A stretch of DNA of 64,000 bases from Entophlyctis helioformis (Eukaryota; Chytridiomycota; Chytridiomycetes; Chytridiales; Chytriomycetaceae), in assembly GCA_025526915.1 (NCBI GenBank), contig JAHLKH010000001.1, positions 248,001 to 312,000 on the forward strand, in the 5' to 3' direction. Both the position numbers and the translations under genes were made by a program. Position 1 is the stretch's first letter. Each line of letters starts with the position of its first letter. The notes beneath the pieces were generated by a model. It was not told where the DNA came from and did no database searches. It saw nothing but the letters and a program-made list of their open reading frames with translations. Below are positions 1 through 10,842 of this stretch, piece by piece.

Positions 1-1171
1 GCTGTTTGGACTGCCCTACATTGTGGCGCCGACGGAAGCCGAGTCGCAGTGTGCGTTTCTGCACGAGCGCGGGCTCGTGGACGGCATTGTCACTGACGAC
101 TCGGACGTGTTTCTGTTTGGCGGGCGGCTTGTGTTCAAGAACATTTTCAACGAGACCAAGTATGTGGAGCAGTACGGCCTGGACGACATTGCGTCCAAGA
201 TGTCTCTGACGCGCGAGCGGCTCATTCAGCTGGCGTATCTCGTGGGGAGCGACTACACGCCCGGCATTGGCGGCATCGGGCCGGTCCGCGCACTCGAGGT
301 TCTGCTCGAGTGGGACAAGCCTGGCGTTCAGGGGCTTGCCGAGTTCCGTGACTGGGCCCAGGCGGTTGCCAGCGGCGTGATCGACCCTGCCGACACGCCT
401 GGCCGGAAGAAGCTGCGTAACCTCGCCAAGCGCATCGAGATTCCCGACGGGTTCCCGGACCCGCGTGTCATGCAAGCGTACCTGCACCCGATCGTGGACG
501 AAGACGCGACGCAGTTCCAGTGGGCAGACCCGCACGTGGGCGACATCCGCGAGTACCTGCAAGACAAGCTGCACTGGGACGATGCCAAGACGGACGGGAT
601 CCTGAAGCCGGTGCTCGAGGCCATCTACCGCCGCAAGACCGAGGCAGCCAGCGTGTCGGCACAGACGACGCTGGACCAGTTCTTCCCAAGCTTCCCGGTG
701 CCGCACGCGACGGTGGTGCACAAGAGCAAGCGCGTGCGGCAGACGGTGAATGCGTGGGCCGGCGGCGCTGTGGCGGTCAGGCCCAAGGCGACGTCCAAGA
801 AAGTCACGAATGCCAAGGCTGGCGTGCACGCGGCTACGGGAGAGGCGGACACGGCGGTGGGCCAGGCAACAGCAGCGTCAGAGACGGGCAGCCGCGGCCG
901 TGGCCGTGGCCGTGGACGTGGCCGTGGACGTGGAGGAGCACGACGCGGACGCGGCGGACGCGAGTCATCCACCGCTGTCCGTGGACGCAAGCGTGCCTCG
1001 GCCGCTGTCTCTATCGCTGCACTGGCGCCTGCGACTGCTTCAACCGCTGCCTCTGCGTCCACGTCTGAGTCGGCTGGCGGGTCTGGCGTACCTGGCAGAT
1101 CCAGCTCTCACGGATCGACGGTTGGATCTGCCGTCTTTGCATCAGACGACGACGACTTTATGGACTACTGA
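1..1171 (+). CDS. RAD2: RAD2/XPG-type structure-specific endonuclease, C-terminal part
   Basis: Cut by the left window edge; the open frame begins at base 2 and gives about 389 C-terminal residues. The family incises DNA 3' of the lesion during nucleotide excision repair in the nucleus. Visible are the I-domain nuclease block with its metal-binding acidic clusters (TEAESQC, TDDSDVFLFGG), then GSDYTPGIGGIG, the start of the helix-hairpin-helix/H2TH module. The segment AYLHP...FQW and the helical YLQDKLHWDD match Rad2/XPG better than FEN1 or EXO1. A PIP-box-like QTTLDQFF follows, for PCNA binding. Unusually, the tail then holds about ten Arg-Gly pairs (near 890-960), a Ser/Thr/Ala-rich stretch and an acidic end DDDDFMDY. 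No intron is seen in this part. Subfamily assignment rests on motif memory, not a search. Confidence 0.9.
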   Translation, partial: LFGLPYIVAPTEAESQCAFLHERGLVDGIVTDDSDVFLFGGRLVFKNIFNETKYVEQYGLDDIASKMSLTRERLIQLAYLVGSDYTPGIGGIGPVRALEVLLEWDKPGVQGLAEFRDWAQAVASGVIDPADTPGRKKLRNLAKRIEIPDGFPDPRVMQAYLHPIVDEDATQFQWADPHVGDIREYLQDKLHWDDAKTDGILKPVLEAIYRRKTEAASVSAQTTLDQFFPSFPVPHATVVHKSKRVRQTVNAWAGGAVAVRPKATSKKVTNAKAGVHAATGEADTAVGQATAASETGSRGRGRGRGRGRGRGGARRGRGGRESSTAVRGRKRASAAVSIAALAPATASTAASASTSESAGGSGVPGRSSSHGSTVGSAVFASDDDDFMDY

Positions 1172-1188
1172 GCAGCGTGTCTGTGCGA

Positions 1189-1190
<2 letters not shown>

Positions 1191-1220
<30 letters not shown>

Positions 1221-1222
1221 CT
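1191..1222. repeat. CTGT tetranucleotide microsatellite
   Basis: About eight near-perfect copies of a CTGT unit lie just after the RAD2 stop codon, in the convergent 3' region shared with SPC1. Similar CTGT/CTGG arrays recur in introns across the window. Confidence 0.85.
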
Positions 1223-1272
1223 GAATGAAAGAGCAAGGGGCTGGTTGGATGACTGTCTGTCTGTCTGATCCC

Positions 1273-1809
1273 TTAATTGCGCTTGCCGTCCTCGTCCTCC
1301 TCGTCCTCGTCGTCCTCGTCGTCCTCATCATCGTCCTCATCATCGTCGTCGTCGTCAACCTGCGCCTTGGGCTGCCACTCGACCGGGTGGCTGTTGTACA
1401 TGGGCCACGGCGGCACGCACAGCAGCAAGACGACCACCAGGCCGGCAAGGTCCACGTACAGCGCCGTGCTCAGCGACTGTGTGAGAAACGCTGCAATGAA
1501 CCCAAGCACCTGTGCATGCCAGACGAGTGAGTCGCTTGCTGGTCTCTCGGCGTCGGTCTGTCCGTCTGTCGGTGAGTGGCAACACTCGCAGCACGCCAAT
1601 GGACCTACGCCTGTGATGAACAGCAGCGAGTGGCCGAGCCGGTCAGCCAGACGCTGGCCCTGAAAGTCCTGTTGGGTTGCCGTCAGATGCGTGAGTAGGT
1701 GCTGGCAGCTACTGGGAGGTGCTCGCAGTTGATGCCAGTGTGTGTGCCAGCACGAGCCACTCACTATCTTGCCCGACTGCAGGATGGCCGTCACAGAGAA
1801 GAGCGCCAT
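1273..1809 (-). CDS. SPC1: Signal peptidase complex subunit 1 (SPC12 family)
   Basis: Small membrane subunit of the ER signal peptidase complex. Three exons on the minus strand: 1765-1809, 1609-1668 and 1273-1509, giving 113 residues. The joined protein reads GKI-DFQGQRLADRL, then VLGFIAAFLTQS and LCVPPWPMYNSHPVEWQ, the family signature with two hydrophobic helices around a short lumenal loop. Both introns (96 and 99 bp) are multiples of three and lack in-frame stops, so the unspliced frame stays open; family alignment shows they are introns. The C-terminal tail is strongly acidic (nearly all Asp/Glu for about 20 residues), encoded by a GTC/CTC-rich stretch near 1300-1360. It lies tail to tail with RAD2 and shares an upstream region with RFC3. 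Confidence 0.88.
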   Translation of the reverse strand: MALFSVTAILQSGKIVSGSCWHTHWHQLRAPPSSCQHLLTHLTATQQDFQGQRLADRLGHSLLFITGVGPLACCECCHSPTDGQTDAERPASDSLVWHAQVLGFIAAFLTQSLSTALYVDLAGLVVVLLLCVPPWPMYNSHPVEWQPKAQVDDDDDDEDDDEDDEDDEDEEDEDGKRN

Positions 1810-1972
1810 CTGTCGGCCAGCGTATCATACAACGACCCAAGAGTCAGCAGCATGCATGGACAGCCAGCGGGCGACGCAGATCCATACGCTTGCCACCTTC
1901 GAGTATGTGACTGTTCAACTTGATCTTGAAGTCCAATCCATTGTTGTTGGAAATCATTGTGTAGACATTTAT

Positions 1973-2002
1973 CACGTGACACTGCACGTGACAATGCACG
2001 TG
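1973..2002. promoter_or_regulatory. Three E-boxes (CACGTG) at 12-bp spacing
   Basis: CACGTG palindromes lie at 1973-1978, 1985-1990 and 1997-2002, each followed by AC, and exactly 12 bp apart. They sit in the 374-bp region between the divergent start codons of SPC1 (1809) and RFC3 (2184). CACGTG is bound by bHLH factors such as Cbf1, Pho4 or TFEB-like proteins. Three copies in register suggest a real site cluster, but which gene it controls is not known. The rest of 1810-2183 shows no other clear element. Confidence 0.6.
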
Positions 2003-2183
2003 ACCCGGTTAACATGTGGGCAGAATGCTCTATGGCGATCGTTCACCAACGAGCGACTTGAGCAACTTGGTCCGTCCAACCGTCCACGACACATGGCTGG
2101 CTGGCTGGTTGGCTGCACAACTGCGAAGCTGACTCTCGCCGCCAACTGCATGATCGGCAACCCCGCAGATCTACAGCAGCCAG

Positions 2184-3608
2184 ATGGACAGCGACGTGGA
2201 CATGGGCGATGCAGCGGCCGTCAGGCCAACTGCGCGAGACAAGGGCAAGGGCAAGGCCGTCGACGATGCGGCTGCCACTCAGACAGACTCGCTGCCCTGG
2301 TGCGTCCTGCGTCGTCTGTCTCGGTTGCATGCACCGGCCTGTCTGCCTGTGTGTTTGTAGGCGAGGCAGCCTGCCAGACAGCCCGCCAGACGACTGGCTT
2401 GCACAGCTGGCGTTGATTGTCCGATATCTGTCTGGACGTTGCCGGCCTTGCAAACGCTGCCATGCACACATCCCTTGGACTCACACACGGCACAGGGTTG
2501 AAAAGTACCGTCCAGCAGACCTGTCGGACCTCATCTCGCACAAGGACATTATCGACACAAGCAAGTCCGCCGCCCTGCAGATCCGTGCCTGCATCTCACG
2601 CCGCACTAACACCAATGACAACGACAACAACAGTTGTCAAGTTCATTGACGAAAACAAGCTGCCACACCTGCTCTTCTACGGCCCGCCCGGCACAGGAAA
2701 GACGTCGACGATCCTGGCATGCGCACGCCGTCTGTACGGCGACAAGTTCCGGTCCATGGTGCTCGAGCTCAATGCCTCGGACGACCGCGGCATCGACGTG
2801 GTGCGCGAGCAGATCAAAAACTTTGCGAGCACCCGCAAGCTGTTCTCGTCCGGGTTCAAGCTCATTATCCTGGACGAGGCCGACGCCATGACGCAGGCGG
2901 CCCAGAACGCCCTGCGCCGCGTCGTCGAGCAGTACACCAAGAACGTGCGGTTCTGCATGATCTGCAACTATGTGAGCAAGATTATCCCTGCGCTACAGTC
3001 GCGGTGCACGCGGTTCCGCTTCGCCCCGCTGGAGCAGCCGCAGATCCATGACCGCCTCAACCATGTCATTGAGCGCGAGGGCATCACGATCACAGAGGAT
3101 GGCCGCAAAGCCGTGCTCAAGCTCGCTCAGGGCGATATGCGTCGCGCGCTCAATATCCTGCAGGTTGGTCCAGCATGCCGTGTTCTCTTCTGGCTTCCCA
3201 TTCTCCCGTCGTGGTGTCGAGTATGGGATCGACTGACCAACTGGCACACAGGCAGTACACACGGGATACGACCGTGCAGATGAAGCCAACATCTATGCAT
3301 GCACAGGAGCGCCGTTGCCGGCGGATATCGACCAAATGGTTGCATGGCTGTTTGGTCTCGACTTTTCCAATGCATTCCAGAGCATCAAGATGCTCAAGAT
3401 CGAAAAGGGTCTTGCGCTGGTCGACTTGCTGGGCGAGCTGACCGTCTCGGTCTCGACCATGGACCTTCCTGTTGCGGCACGCGTGTTTCTGCTGGACAAG
3501 CTGGCCGAGATCGAGTGCAACGTGTCGGCTGGCGCGTCCGAGGACATCCAGTTGGCAGCCATGGTCGGCGCGTTCCGTCTTGCGGTGGACATTGCCGAGA
3601 AGGCCTGA
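2184..3608 (+). CDS. RFC3: Replication factor C subunit (yeast Rfc3 / human RFC5 type)
   Basis: A small AAA+ subunit of the clamp loader that places PCNA on primed DNA. Exons 2184-2299, 2496-2560, 2634-3163 and 3252-3608 join in phase to 355 residues. Seen: LPWVEKYRP at the start, Walker A GPPGTGKTS, Walker B LIILDEADAMT, the SRC arginine-finger motif SRCTRFRF, and the C-terminal collar helices. ISHKDI and MVLELNASDDRGID match RFC5/Rfc3 rather than the other small subunits. The first 30 residues are a charged extension. Intron 2 (2561-2633) starts with GC (GCAAGT) rather than GT; its use restores IIDTIVKFIDE, and a CTAAC branch site is visible near 2604. The gene converges on the C2CD5-like gene. 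Confidence 0.95.
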
Positions 3609-3715
3609 GTGAGAAAGAAGCGGCTCATGCGGCTCTGGATATCACGGCGCTTCAGTGTCAATGAATGTGGAGGGCGTGCGCCAAACCCGTTTTTATAGGA
3701 TCGCGAGGGGGAGGG

Positions 3716-6700
3716 TCAGGTGCGCTCAAAGAGTCCCGTCGCAAACTCGCTCTGCGGAATGGCGATAAAGTCCTCAACGGGAATGCCTGCTGCCATCGCA
3801 GCCGCCATGGCCGCTCCTGACGCGATCGCCGCAGGCGTGAACCCACTCACTAGACCAGCACCGCTGGACGCCACACCGCTTTTGGCATCAGCCTCGTTGC
3901 CATTGACAGCCGACGTCCGTGCACCGGTGCCCATCGCACTGCCAAACCCGCCGGGACCCTCGCCGCCGCCGCCAGTACCACTACCGCCGCCCGAGACAAA
4001 GAGCCCGCCCATGCTCGTACTCAGCCCGCCCATGGCGCCAAGAGTTGCCGCCGCAGCAGGCCAGCCGCTTCCCGTCACGGGCGTCATGTACTCGACCTCG
4101 ACCACATCGCCCGAGACCGACACGAGCGCATACCCCTGGTTCTTGATGCTCTCGGAAAACAGAATCTGGTCCATGGAGAAGCCAATGACGCCGTTGCCGC
4201 CCAGGCCGACCGTGTGCGCCTTGACGACCGCGTACAGCTCGGCAAGGAACATGTGCGTGAAGCCGCCCATGCCGTTGGTGCCGGCCGCGCCGTCGTACAC
4301 GAGGTTGGCCTCTTTGATGAAATGGAGGGACATGCGGCCGAGGAAGCGCACGACGCGCGACTGTGGGATAAACGGCACGGGCGAGATCTCCACGTGGATG
4401 GGGATCGGGTAGGCAAACGGCAGCTGAGATTGCGTCGGCTGGCGGGCGAGCGCGCTCTGTGCCTGCGTGAGGTGGCTGTTGGAAAGAGTCGAGTTGCGTG
4501 GCGGCTGCTGATGCGTGCTTGACGTGCTTGACGTGCCCTGCTGGCCGGCCTGGGTATTGAAACTGACAGTCGACTGGCCCTGGGTATGGATCATGCCCGT
4601 ATGAAAGTCGCTGCTGCCGCTGCCGCCGCTGTTGACAACGTGCTGGATACCGCTGCCTGCGCTGTACGTGTTGTGGCTGGCCAGGAGCATCTGCTGGTGC
4701 TGGTGTGCATGGGCATGTGCGGTCGAGTGATGGAACTGGCTGTGGTGCAGCTGCTGGATGAGCGGCACAGACGTCTGGCCGAAATGTGCCGGCTGATGCG
4801 GCGCAGCCGTCTGCGAAAGGTATCCCGACCCGCGCTCCTCGCGCTCCTCGTCCATGTTGTACACCATCGAGTCGTCCTGCACGCTCGAGCTGACGGAAAT
4901 GGCATCCATGTTCGACAGCATCGATCCGTTGGTGGTCATGGTCGTGGCCTGGCGCTGCAGCGTGCTGAAGCCCGACCGCCGCTCTGCCGAGTTCATGGTG
5001 CCAAAGAGACCCGATCCAGTGCCCAGGCCGCCGTCATTGGACCGCGACGAAAACATCGCGGGGTCAAACAGGTTGAGGCTTGAGTTGGACTGGGTCAGGC
5101 CTGGCGCCTTGACGCCTTCTTGCTTGCGCTTCAGGCCGCCGACAACAAGCGCCTGCAGACACACTTGCACGCCCTGCTCTTTGGGCAGCTGCACGTCGTA
5201 CTGGATGCCAAGGACGATGCATGGCGAAAAGTACGCGACCTGGAACTGCAGTTCTTGGTACAGCGACCTGAAGATGCCCGCCAGCTGGCGGTTGGGGTGG
5301 TGAGTCGTGGGATTGATGCGTCCTTGCTTGACAATCGTCACCATCTGGAAGTTGTACAGGCTTTTAAGGAGCAGCTGGAGGTTGGGCGGGCGACGGATGC
5401 TGCAGAGCTCAAATCCTTCGGGGAATGTCTGGTCGAGGAACAGCACCAAGTCTTCGTCCTGCTCGTCGTCGATCTGGACCACCACGCCACGCTGTTGCTG
5501 TTGCTGTTGCTGCTGGTGAGACCGGCTGCCTGTGCCGCCAGACGCCATTCCGCCCGCCGTTGCCGACCCAATCGCGTTGCTGCCACTTGCACCAGCTGGT
5601 CCGCCGACCGCGCTGCCTGCCACGCCGACAGAGCCGGCAATGGGAGAGTCGACCTCATCGTCAGTGTCAGACTTGGACGAGTTGGTTTCCGAGTCGCTAT
5701 CGCTGTTGCTGCGTCCTTCTGCATCGCCAGCGGCTGCGGCTGCTGCTGCCTCTGCAGCCTCGACAGAGCGCAAGGCTTCTTCAATCCGCTTGCGATTGGC
5801 CTCGCTCTGAAGGGTGATCTTGCGCTGCGCATCCATCAGCTTCTCGTCCTCTTCGTCCACGACTTCCAGGTTGCGGAGCACCTGAAGAGCTGGCGGCGTC
5901 GGCAAAGCGCGCACATACAGCGCCGTGCCCGTCGCAATGGCGGTCATGAGGTTTTCGCCAACCGAGATCTGGATGCGGAGACCAAAGATGGCGTTGAGAC
6001 CGTACAGACGTAGTTTGTACATGAGCTGACGGTGGATGTCGTACTGTGCAAACGGGATCGACTCGCTGGTCGCGACAGCACGCGTGTCGCCCACTCGCGT
6101 CTTCTTTTGGCGACACACGAGCGCTTCGATGAACACGCCCTTGCCAATGCTCTCGAGCTCAGGCGGCGGCTCGATGGTCGTCAGCAGCACCTCGGGAACA
6201 TATTTACGACGGCATAGGTTGCAGCGCGTGAGTGCCATGGGGAAAGGCGACTCGTTGCGGCGGTAAGTGATGTGGGATGCGCGACACGCCAGGTGCTTCA
6301 GCTTGCGGCGGCCCTTTTTCTGCAAAGGCTCGTCGTCATTATCGCGTAGGTGTGAGCCCTGCGATCCACGGCGTAGGATACTGCGGTGCCGCGAGGTGAA
6401 CTGATGCTGCTGCTCTAAACTAGTGGAAAACGCAACCGCGCTGGGCGATGTGCCTGGCTTGGCCAGCTTGGCAGTTGACTGTTCCTCTGAAGCGCCACCA
6501 GCTGCAGCGGAGACAGAAGCAGCAATGGTGGTCGGTGTCGCAACCGCCGTCGTTGGAATGGCCTCCGTCGTAGAGTCAGCCAGACCTGTTGCAACGTATG
6601 ATGGACGGAATGCGCTGTTGGCGCTCGAGTTGAGCATACCCATGGATGCAGCCGCGCTCGATCCGGTAAAGAGGTTTGTTGTCGCGCCGTCAAACTGCGA

Positions 6701-6983
6701 CAGGTCCAGCCACGCCGCAGTTCCCGTGCAATGCAACACAGCCAGCTCGTCATTGATGCTGGCCTGCTCTGTGTAGCCAACAATGTACGGACAGCGCAGG
6801 CTGCGTGCATGCGACTTGATTTCGTCGCGCAGCTCGCTCCACCACGCCTGGCGGACATCGCGCTCGTCCTTGTCGAGCACTTTGACGGACGTGGCCGAAA
6901 CCAGGCCGCCAAGACCGAGGATGGAGCCACGCGGAAACTCGTCCAGAGTCAGCGGAATCTGTTCTGTGGGCTTCCAGTGGTTG

Positions 6984-7018
<35 letters not shown>

Positions 7019-8506
7019 GGTGAGGATGGGCGGCGGCAGCTCCTCGATGGGATCTTCGTCGGGGTCATCCGAGCGATCTGTGCTGGCTGTGGGCGGGTTC
7101 ATGGCAGGCGAGCCAAACACGTTGCTGTCGCGCTGTGGCGGCTGGACTGAAAAGGGCGGCGACTGGAGAGACGCGGACGAGATGGCGTGGACTGGATTGT
7201 TGCCCTCACAGAGCGAGATTTTGACAGCGGTGCCGATGGCTCTGGCTGTGATGGCGCGCTTCTCGCTCTCGAGGTCAAAGTACTGCGTGAAGCCGAGCAC
7301 AGCGTTGCCGCCCAGTTCCAGCACCTTTTTGCCCAGCTGGCGGCGGATGTGGCCCGACAAGCGGAACATGACGACCGTGCGGGCGTCGTTGGACTTGCGC
7401 GGGGTGCGGAAGTTGTCACTCCAGTGCTGGAAGGCGGGCACGGTGGTCAGCAGATTGCACTGGCAGCCAACAGGTTTAACGGGCATGCATACATATTCAG
7501 GATCGTCTTGGTAGTCGAGTGCGCTGACAAAGCCAAGCACCGACACGATCTGGTAGTTTGGCGGCAGAGTCGAGACTGTGAAGAACTGGACGCCGGCCGA
7601 CGAGTCCTTGAATGGGTTTGCGTCGCCAAACATGTGCAGCTTGACCTGCACATTGACTTCGCCGCGGACACCGAGCAGCGTGTCGTAGCTGTTATTGGCG
7701 CCATGCATTGACGAGGCGTAAGCAGCATGGCCAGCGGCTCAGCAGGCGAGGTGGTCATACATGGGAAACCATCCAGCGATCTGGGCAGGCGAGTCCCAGG
7801 TGAGCAGTGGATTCAAGTCGATGAAGATGGTGCCGATGGCATCGTTGTATGTGATCTGGTCGTAGTCCATGATCTTGATCTGTAGCGGCTCGTTTTGCAG
7901 GTCGGCATCGTCGCTGACCTCCTGCCAACGGAAGCGAGCACGCCGTCAGTGGAGTGATGCACGGCACGGCAAGGCATCAGGTGCAGTATGGAATGGTATG
8001 GCAGCAAGGCAAGGCAGCAGCACAGCAGCACAAGCCAGGCCATACATAGCGAAAGTCTTCGTTCCACGACGGGTTGAGCGTGCGACGGCAGATCTGGGTG
8101 CGGAAGGTCTCAAAGTCGGCAAACTTGACCTCGACAAAGGCGTCTGCCAGAAGCACGGGATGCACGGGATGCACGGCATGGCCCGCATGGCGATGCGCAA
8201 GTGTTGGTTCAGTATGCAGGCAGGCAGGCAGGCAGTCTAGCGAGCCAGCCGGCCTTTACGCACCGGTCAGGTCCGTGGTTCTGTCCATAATGGGCAGGTT
8301 GCGGGCAGCAATGACCCGGACCTTGAGGATGCACGGCTGCCGGTTGGTGTGGTTGTAGTCGTTGTTGGTGTGGTCGTTGTTGGTGTGGTCGTTGTTGGTG
8401 TGGTCATTGCAGTCGCAGTCGGTGTGCAAGAGGCTGCACGGTCAGTCTGGCCGGCCAGCCCGTCCAAGCAGGCCCGCCCGCAAGCGGCTGCACAAACACG
8501 CACCAT
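3716..8506 (-). CDS. C2CD5/CDP138-like C2-domain protein
   Basis: Five exons: 8504-8506 (start codon only), 8264-8336, 8046-8143, 7761-7921 and 3716-7688, in phase, 1,435 residues. The N terminus (MPCILKVRVIAARNLP, then DLTDAFVEVKF, DADLQNEPLQI, IAGWFPIYD) is a C2 domain matching the start of animal C2CD5. The GVRGEVNV junction and the RTPRKSNDAR and LGGNAVLGF segments continue the match into the YbjQ-like repeats. The large last exon adds Gln, Ser and Ala runs between conserved blocks and a conserved C-terminal SVSGDVVEVEY. Animal C2CD5 works in GLUT4 vesicle traffic and binds membranes through C2; the fungal role is unknown. A longer start at 8581 (MPTTVDA) stays open in frame, but family alignment favours 8506. 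Confidence 0.87.
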
Positions 8507-8852
8507 GATGCTGGCGTCGAGTGTCGCTGGTGTTTCAGGGCTTTGGGCCAACGCCGCGATCGCATCCACGGTCGTCGGCATCACCGTCCAAGGCGCGACG
8601 ACGCCTGCAACCTCAAACACAAACAGTGCGTGTTGCTCTTGGCAGCTGCTTGCCCGCCGACCAGCTTGCCCGTCAACCCGCCAACGGCCCCGCCAGCAGC
8701 CTCGACGATCGCACACGCTGTCCAGCAGTAGTCCAGCAGCAGCCTAATAGCAGTCCAACGACTGCCCAACTACTGCCCAATAGTCCAACTTAACAATCCA
8801 GCCCAACAATCAAACTCTCCCTCGCCTGCCCAATCCCACATTCCTGCAAGCC
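8507..8852. promoter_or_regulatory. Divergent region between C2CD5-like and PKA genes
   Basis: These 346 bp separate two start codons on opposite strands and must hold both 5' leaders. Between about 8720 and 8815 there are several related short units built on GTCCAGCAG, GTCCAACGACTGCCCAAC and CCCAATAGTCC, so the PKA leader is locally repetitive. No TATA box is evident. Confidence 0.4.
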
Positions 8853-10620
8853 ATGCAGCCTCAGCCCGTGCAGCAGCAGTCGATGCAGCAGCCCATGCAG
8901 CCGCCCATGCAGCCGCCCATGCAGCAACAGGCCGCCCCCGTGCAGCTCGCTACCGCTCCCACTGCTGCCACGGCCGCTGTGCCTGCCGGTGCCGTGCCCA
9001 TGGCCCCGTCGCAGAGCCATCCGTCCAAGCAGCCGCAGCAGCCTCCCGTTCAAGCACAGGCTCAGCAGGCCCAGCAGGCCCAACAGGTCACTCAGCAGCA
9101 GCAGCAGCAGCAGTTGCCGTACGAGCTTGCATCCACAAACGGCGCTCGCTACGGCTACAAGGTGTCTGACTTCCAGCTCATCAAGACGCTCGGTATGTCC
9201 TGCCTATGCATGCCCCGCTGCCTCGATGCCCCGCTGCCTGCCCCTACGCCCCCACTGCCCGTGCAGCTGCCTGCACACCACCCCTCGCTCGGCCTTGCAC
9301 ATTTTGCGCTGGCTGTCCTGCCAGCCAATTTGCACAGGCCAATTTGAAACTACGCCACGCCACATTCGCTTGCACGTTCGCCTGCACGTTCGCCTGCTCC
9401 CTTATCCTGCTGCTGCCGTGCACCAGAAACTGACGCCGCCGGCTTGTTTCATCCAGGCACCGGCACCTTTGGCCGTGTCTACCTGTGCCAGCTCAAGGGC
9501 ACCGGCAAGTACTACGCCATGAAGATGCTGCGCAAGATCGAGGTCGTGCGTCTCAAGCAGGTCGAGCACATCATCTCTGAAAAGAACATCCTGTCGGCCG
9601 TCAAGTTCCCCTTTATCGTCAACCTGTGAGCCGTCCTGCCGTCCTGCCTTCCTGCCCATCGTGCCCCTGACTCACACGCTGTCTGCAGGCTGTGCACCTT
9701 CCAGGATGAGCGCAACGTCTACATGCTCGAAGAGTACGTCGTTGGCGGCGAAATGTTCTCGCATCTGCGTCGTGCCGGCCGCTTCAGCAACGAGATGACA
9801 AAGTTCTACGCGGCCCAGATCACCCTCGCCCTCTCGTACCTGCACGCCACCGACATCATCTACCGCGACCTCAAGCCTGAGAACTTGGTACGTCTGCCTG
9901 CCTGTCTGCCCGTCCGTGCTGTGCTTTCCAATCACTTTCGAACGACTGCCCAATGACTGCCCAATGACTGACAAGCTCGCTATGCCAACCTGCAGCTCCT
10001 GGATCACGACGGCAACATCAAGCTCACCGACTTTGGCTTTGCAAAGGTCGTCCACGACCGCACATGGACGCTGTGTGGCACGCCCGAATACCTGGCTCCC
10101 GAGATCATCCAGTCCAAAGGCCACGGCAAGGCTGTCGACTGGTGGGCGCTTGGTATCCTCATTTTTGAGATGCTGGCTGGCTACCCGCCGTTCTACGACG
10201 ACAACCCGTTCGGCATCTACGAAAAGATCCTCCAGGGCCGCCTTGTGTTCCCGCCTCACTTTGACCCCGAGGCCAAGGACCTGATCCGCAAGCTCTTGAC
10301 GCCAGACCGCTCCAAGCGTCTTGGCAACTTCAAGAACGGCGCCGACGATGTCAAGAACCACAAGTGGTTCCAAGGGGTTGACTGGCAGGCACTTGTCAAC
10401 CGCCAGATCCGCGCACCCATCATCCCCGTCGTCACACACCCAGGCGACACACGCAACTTTGAGTCTTATCCCGAGGTCATGGAGGAGCCCAAGACGAACA
10501 TCTCGCTTGATCCCTTCCAGCACCTGTTCAGGGTACGTTGACGCTGCGCATTTATGGGAGTGGACACTGTCAGCCGACTGACTGACTGACCGACTGATGC
10601 TTTCTTTACAGGACTTTTGA
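8853..10620 (+). CDS. cAMP-dependent protein kinase catalytic subunit
   Basis: AGC-family Ser/Thr kinase activated by cAMP release from its regulatory subunit. Exons 8853-9192, 9457-9625, 9689-9887, 9996-10532 and 10612-10620 join to 417 residues. The first 95 or so residues are Gln/Pro-rich, with a run of seven Gln. The kinase domain shows [10 protein letters not shown], the ATP-binding lysine in [21 protein letters not shown], the activation loop [14 protein letters not shown] and [15 protein letters not shown]. The AGC tail ends in the hydrophobic motif FRDF. The last exon encodes only Asp-Phe-stop, so splicing of the 79-bp intron 4 completes that motif; without it the frame stops after [17 protein letters not shown] and the FxxF end favour PKA over PKG or S6K. 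Confidence 0.94.
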
Positions 10621-10842
10621 TGAGATTGATGCCTGTACCCCCTTTAGACCCAAGTTATTTGCCCATGTTCTCTCCCCGTCCTACCCCTAGTCTCATCTCT
10701 CTCTCCCTCCCTCTCTTACTTCTTCACTCGATCCTTTTCAATGACATTCTTTGCCACCTACCTCTCCTTGTTGACGCACCGCCGTTCAAGACACGCTGGT
10801 TGTGTCTTCCTGCACGTGCCAGCACATTCGCAAACAACAACG

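Noticed and set aside
1277..1663. Plus-strand poly-Ser frame
   Set aside because: Shadow of the acidic tail and introns of SPC1 on the other strand.
7447..7758. Start of the C2CD5-like protein at 7708 (MHGANNSYD)
   Set aside because: A GT-AG intron at 7689-7760 joins WFPIYD to TLLGVRGEV, matching the family, so this ATG is intronic.
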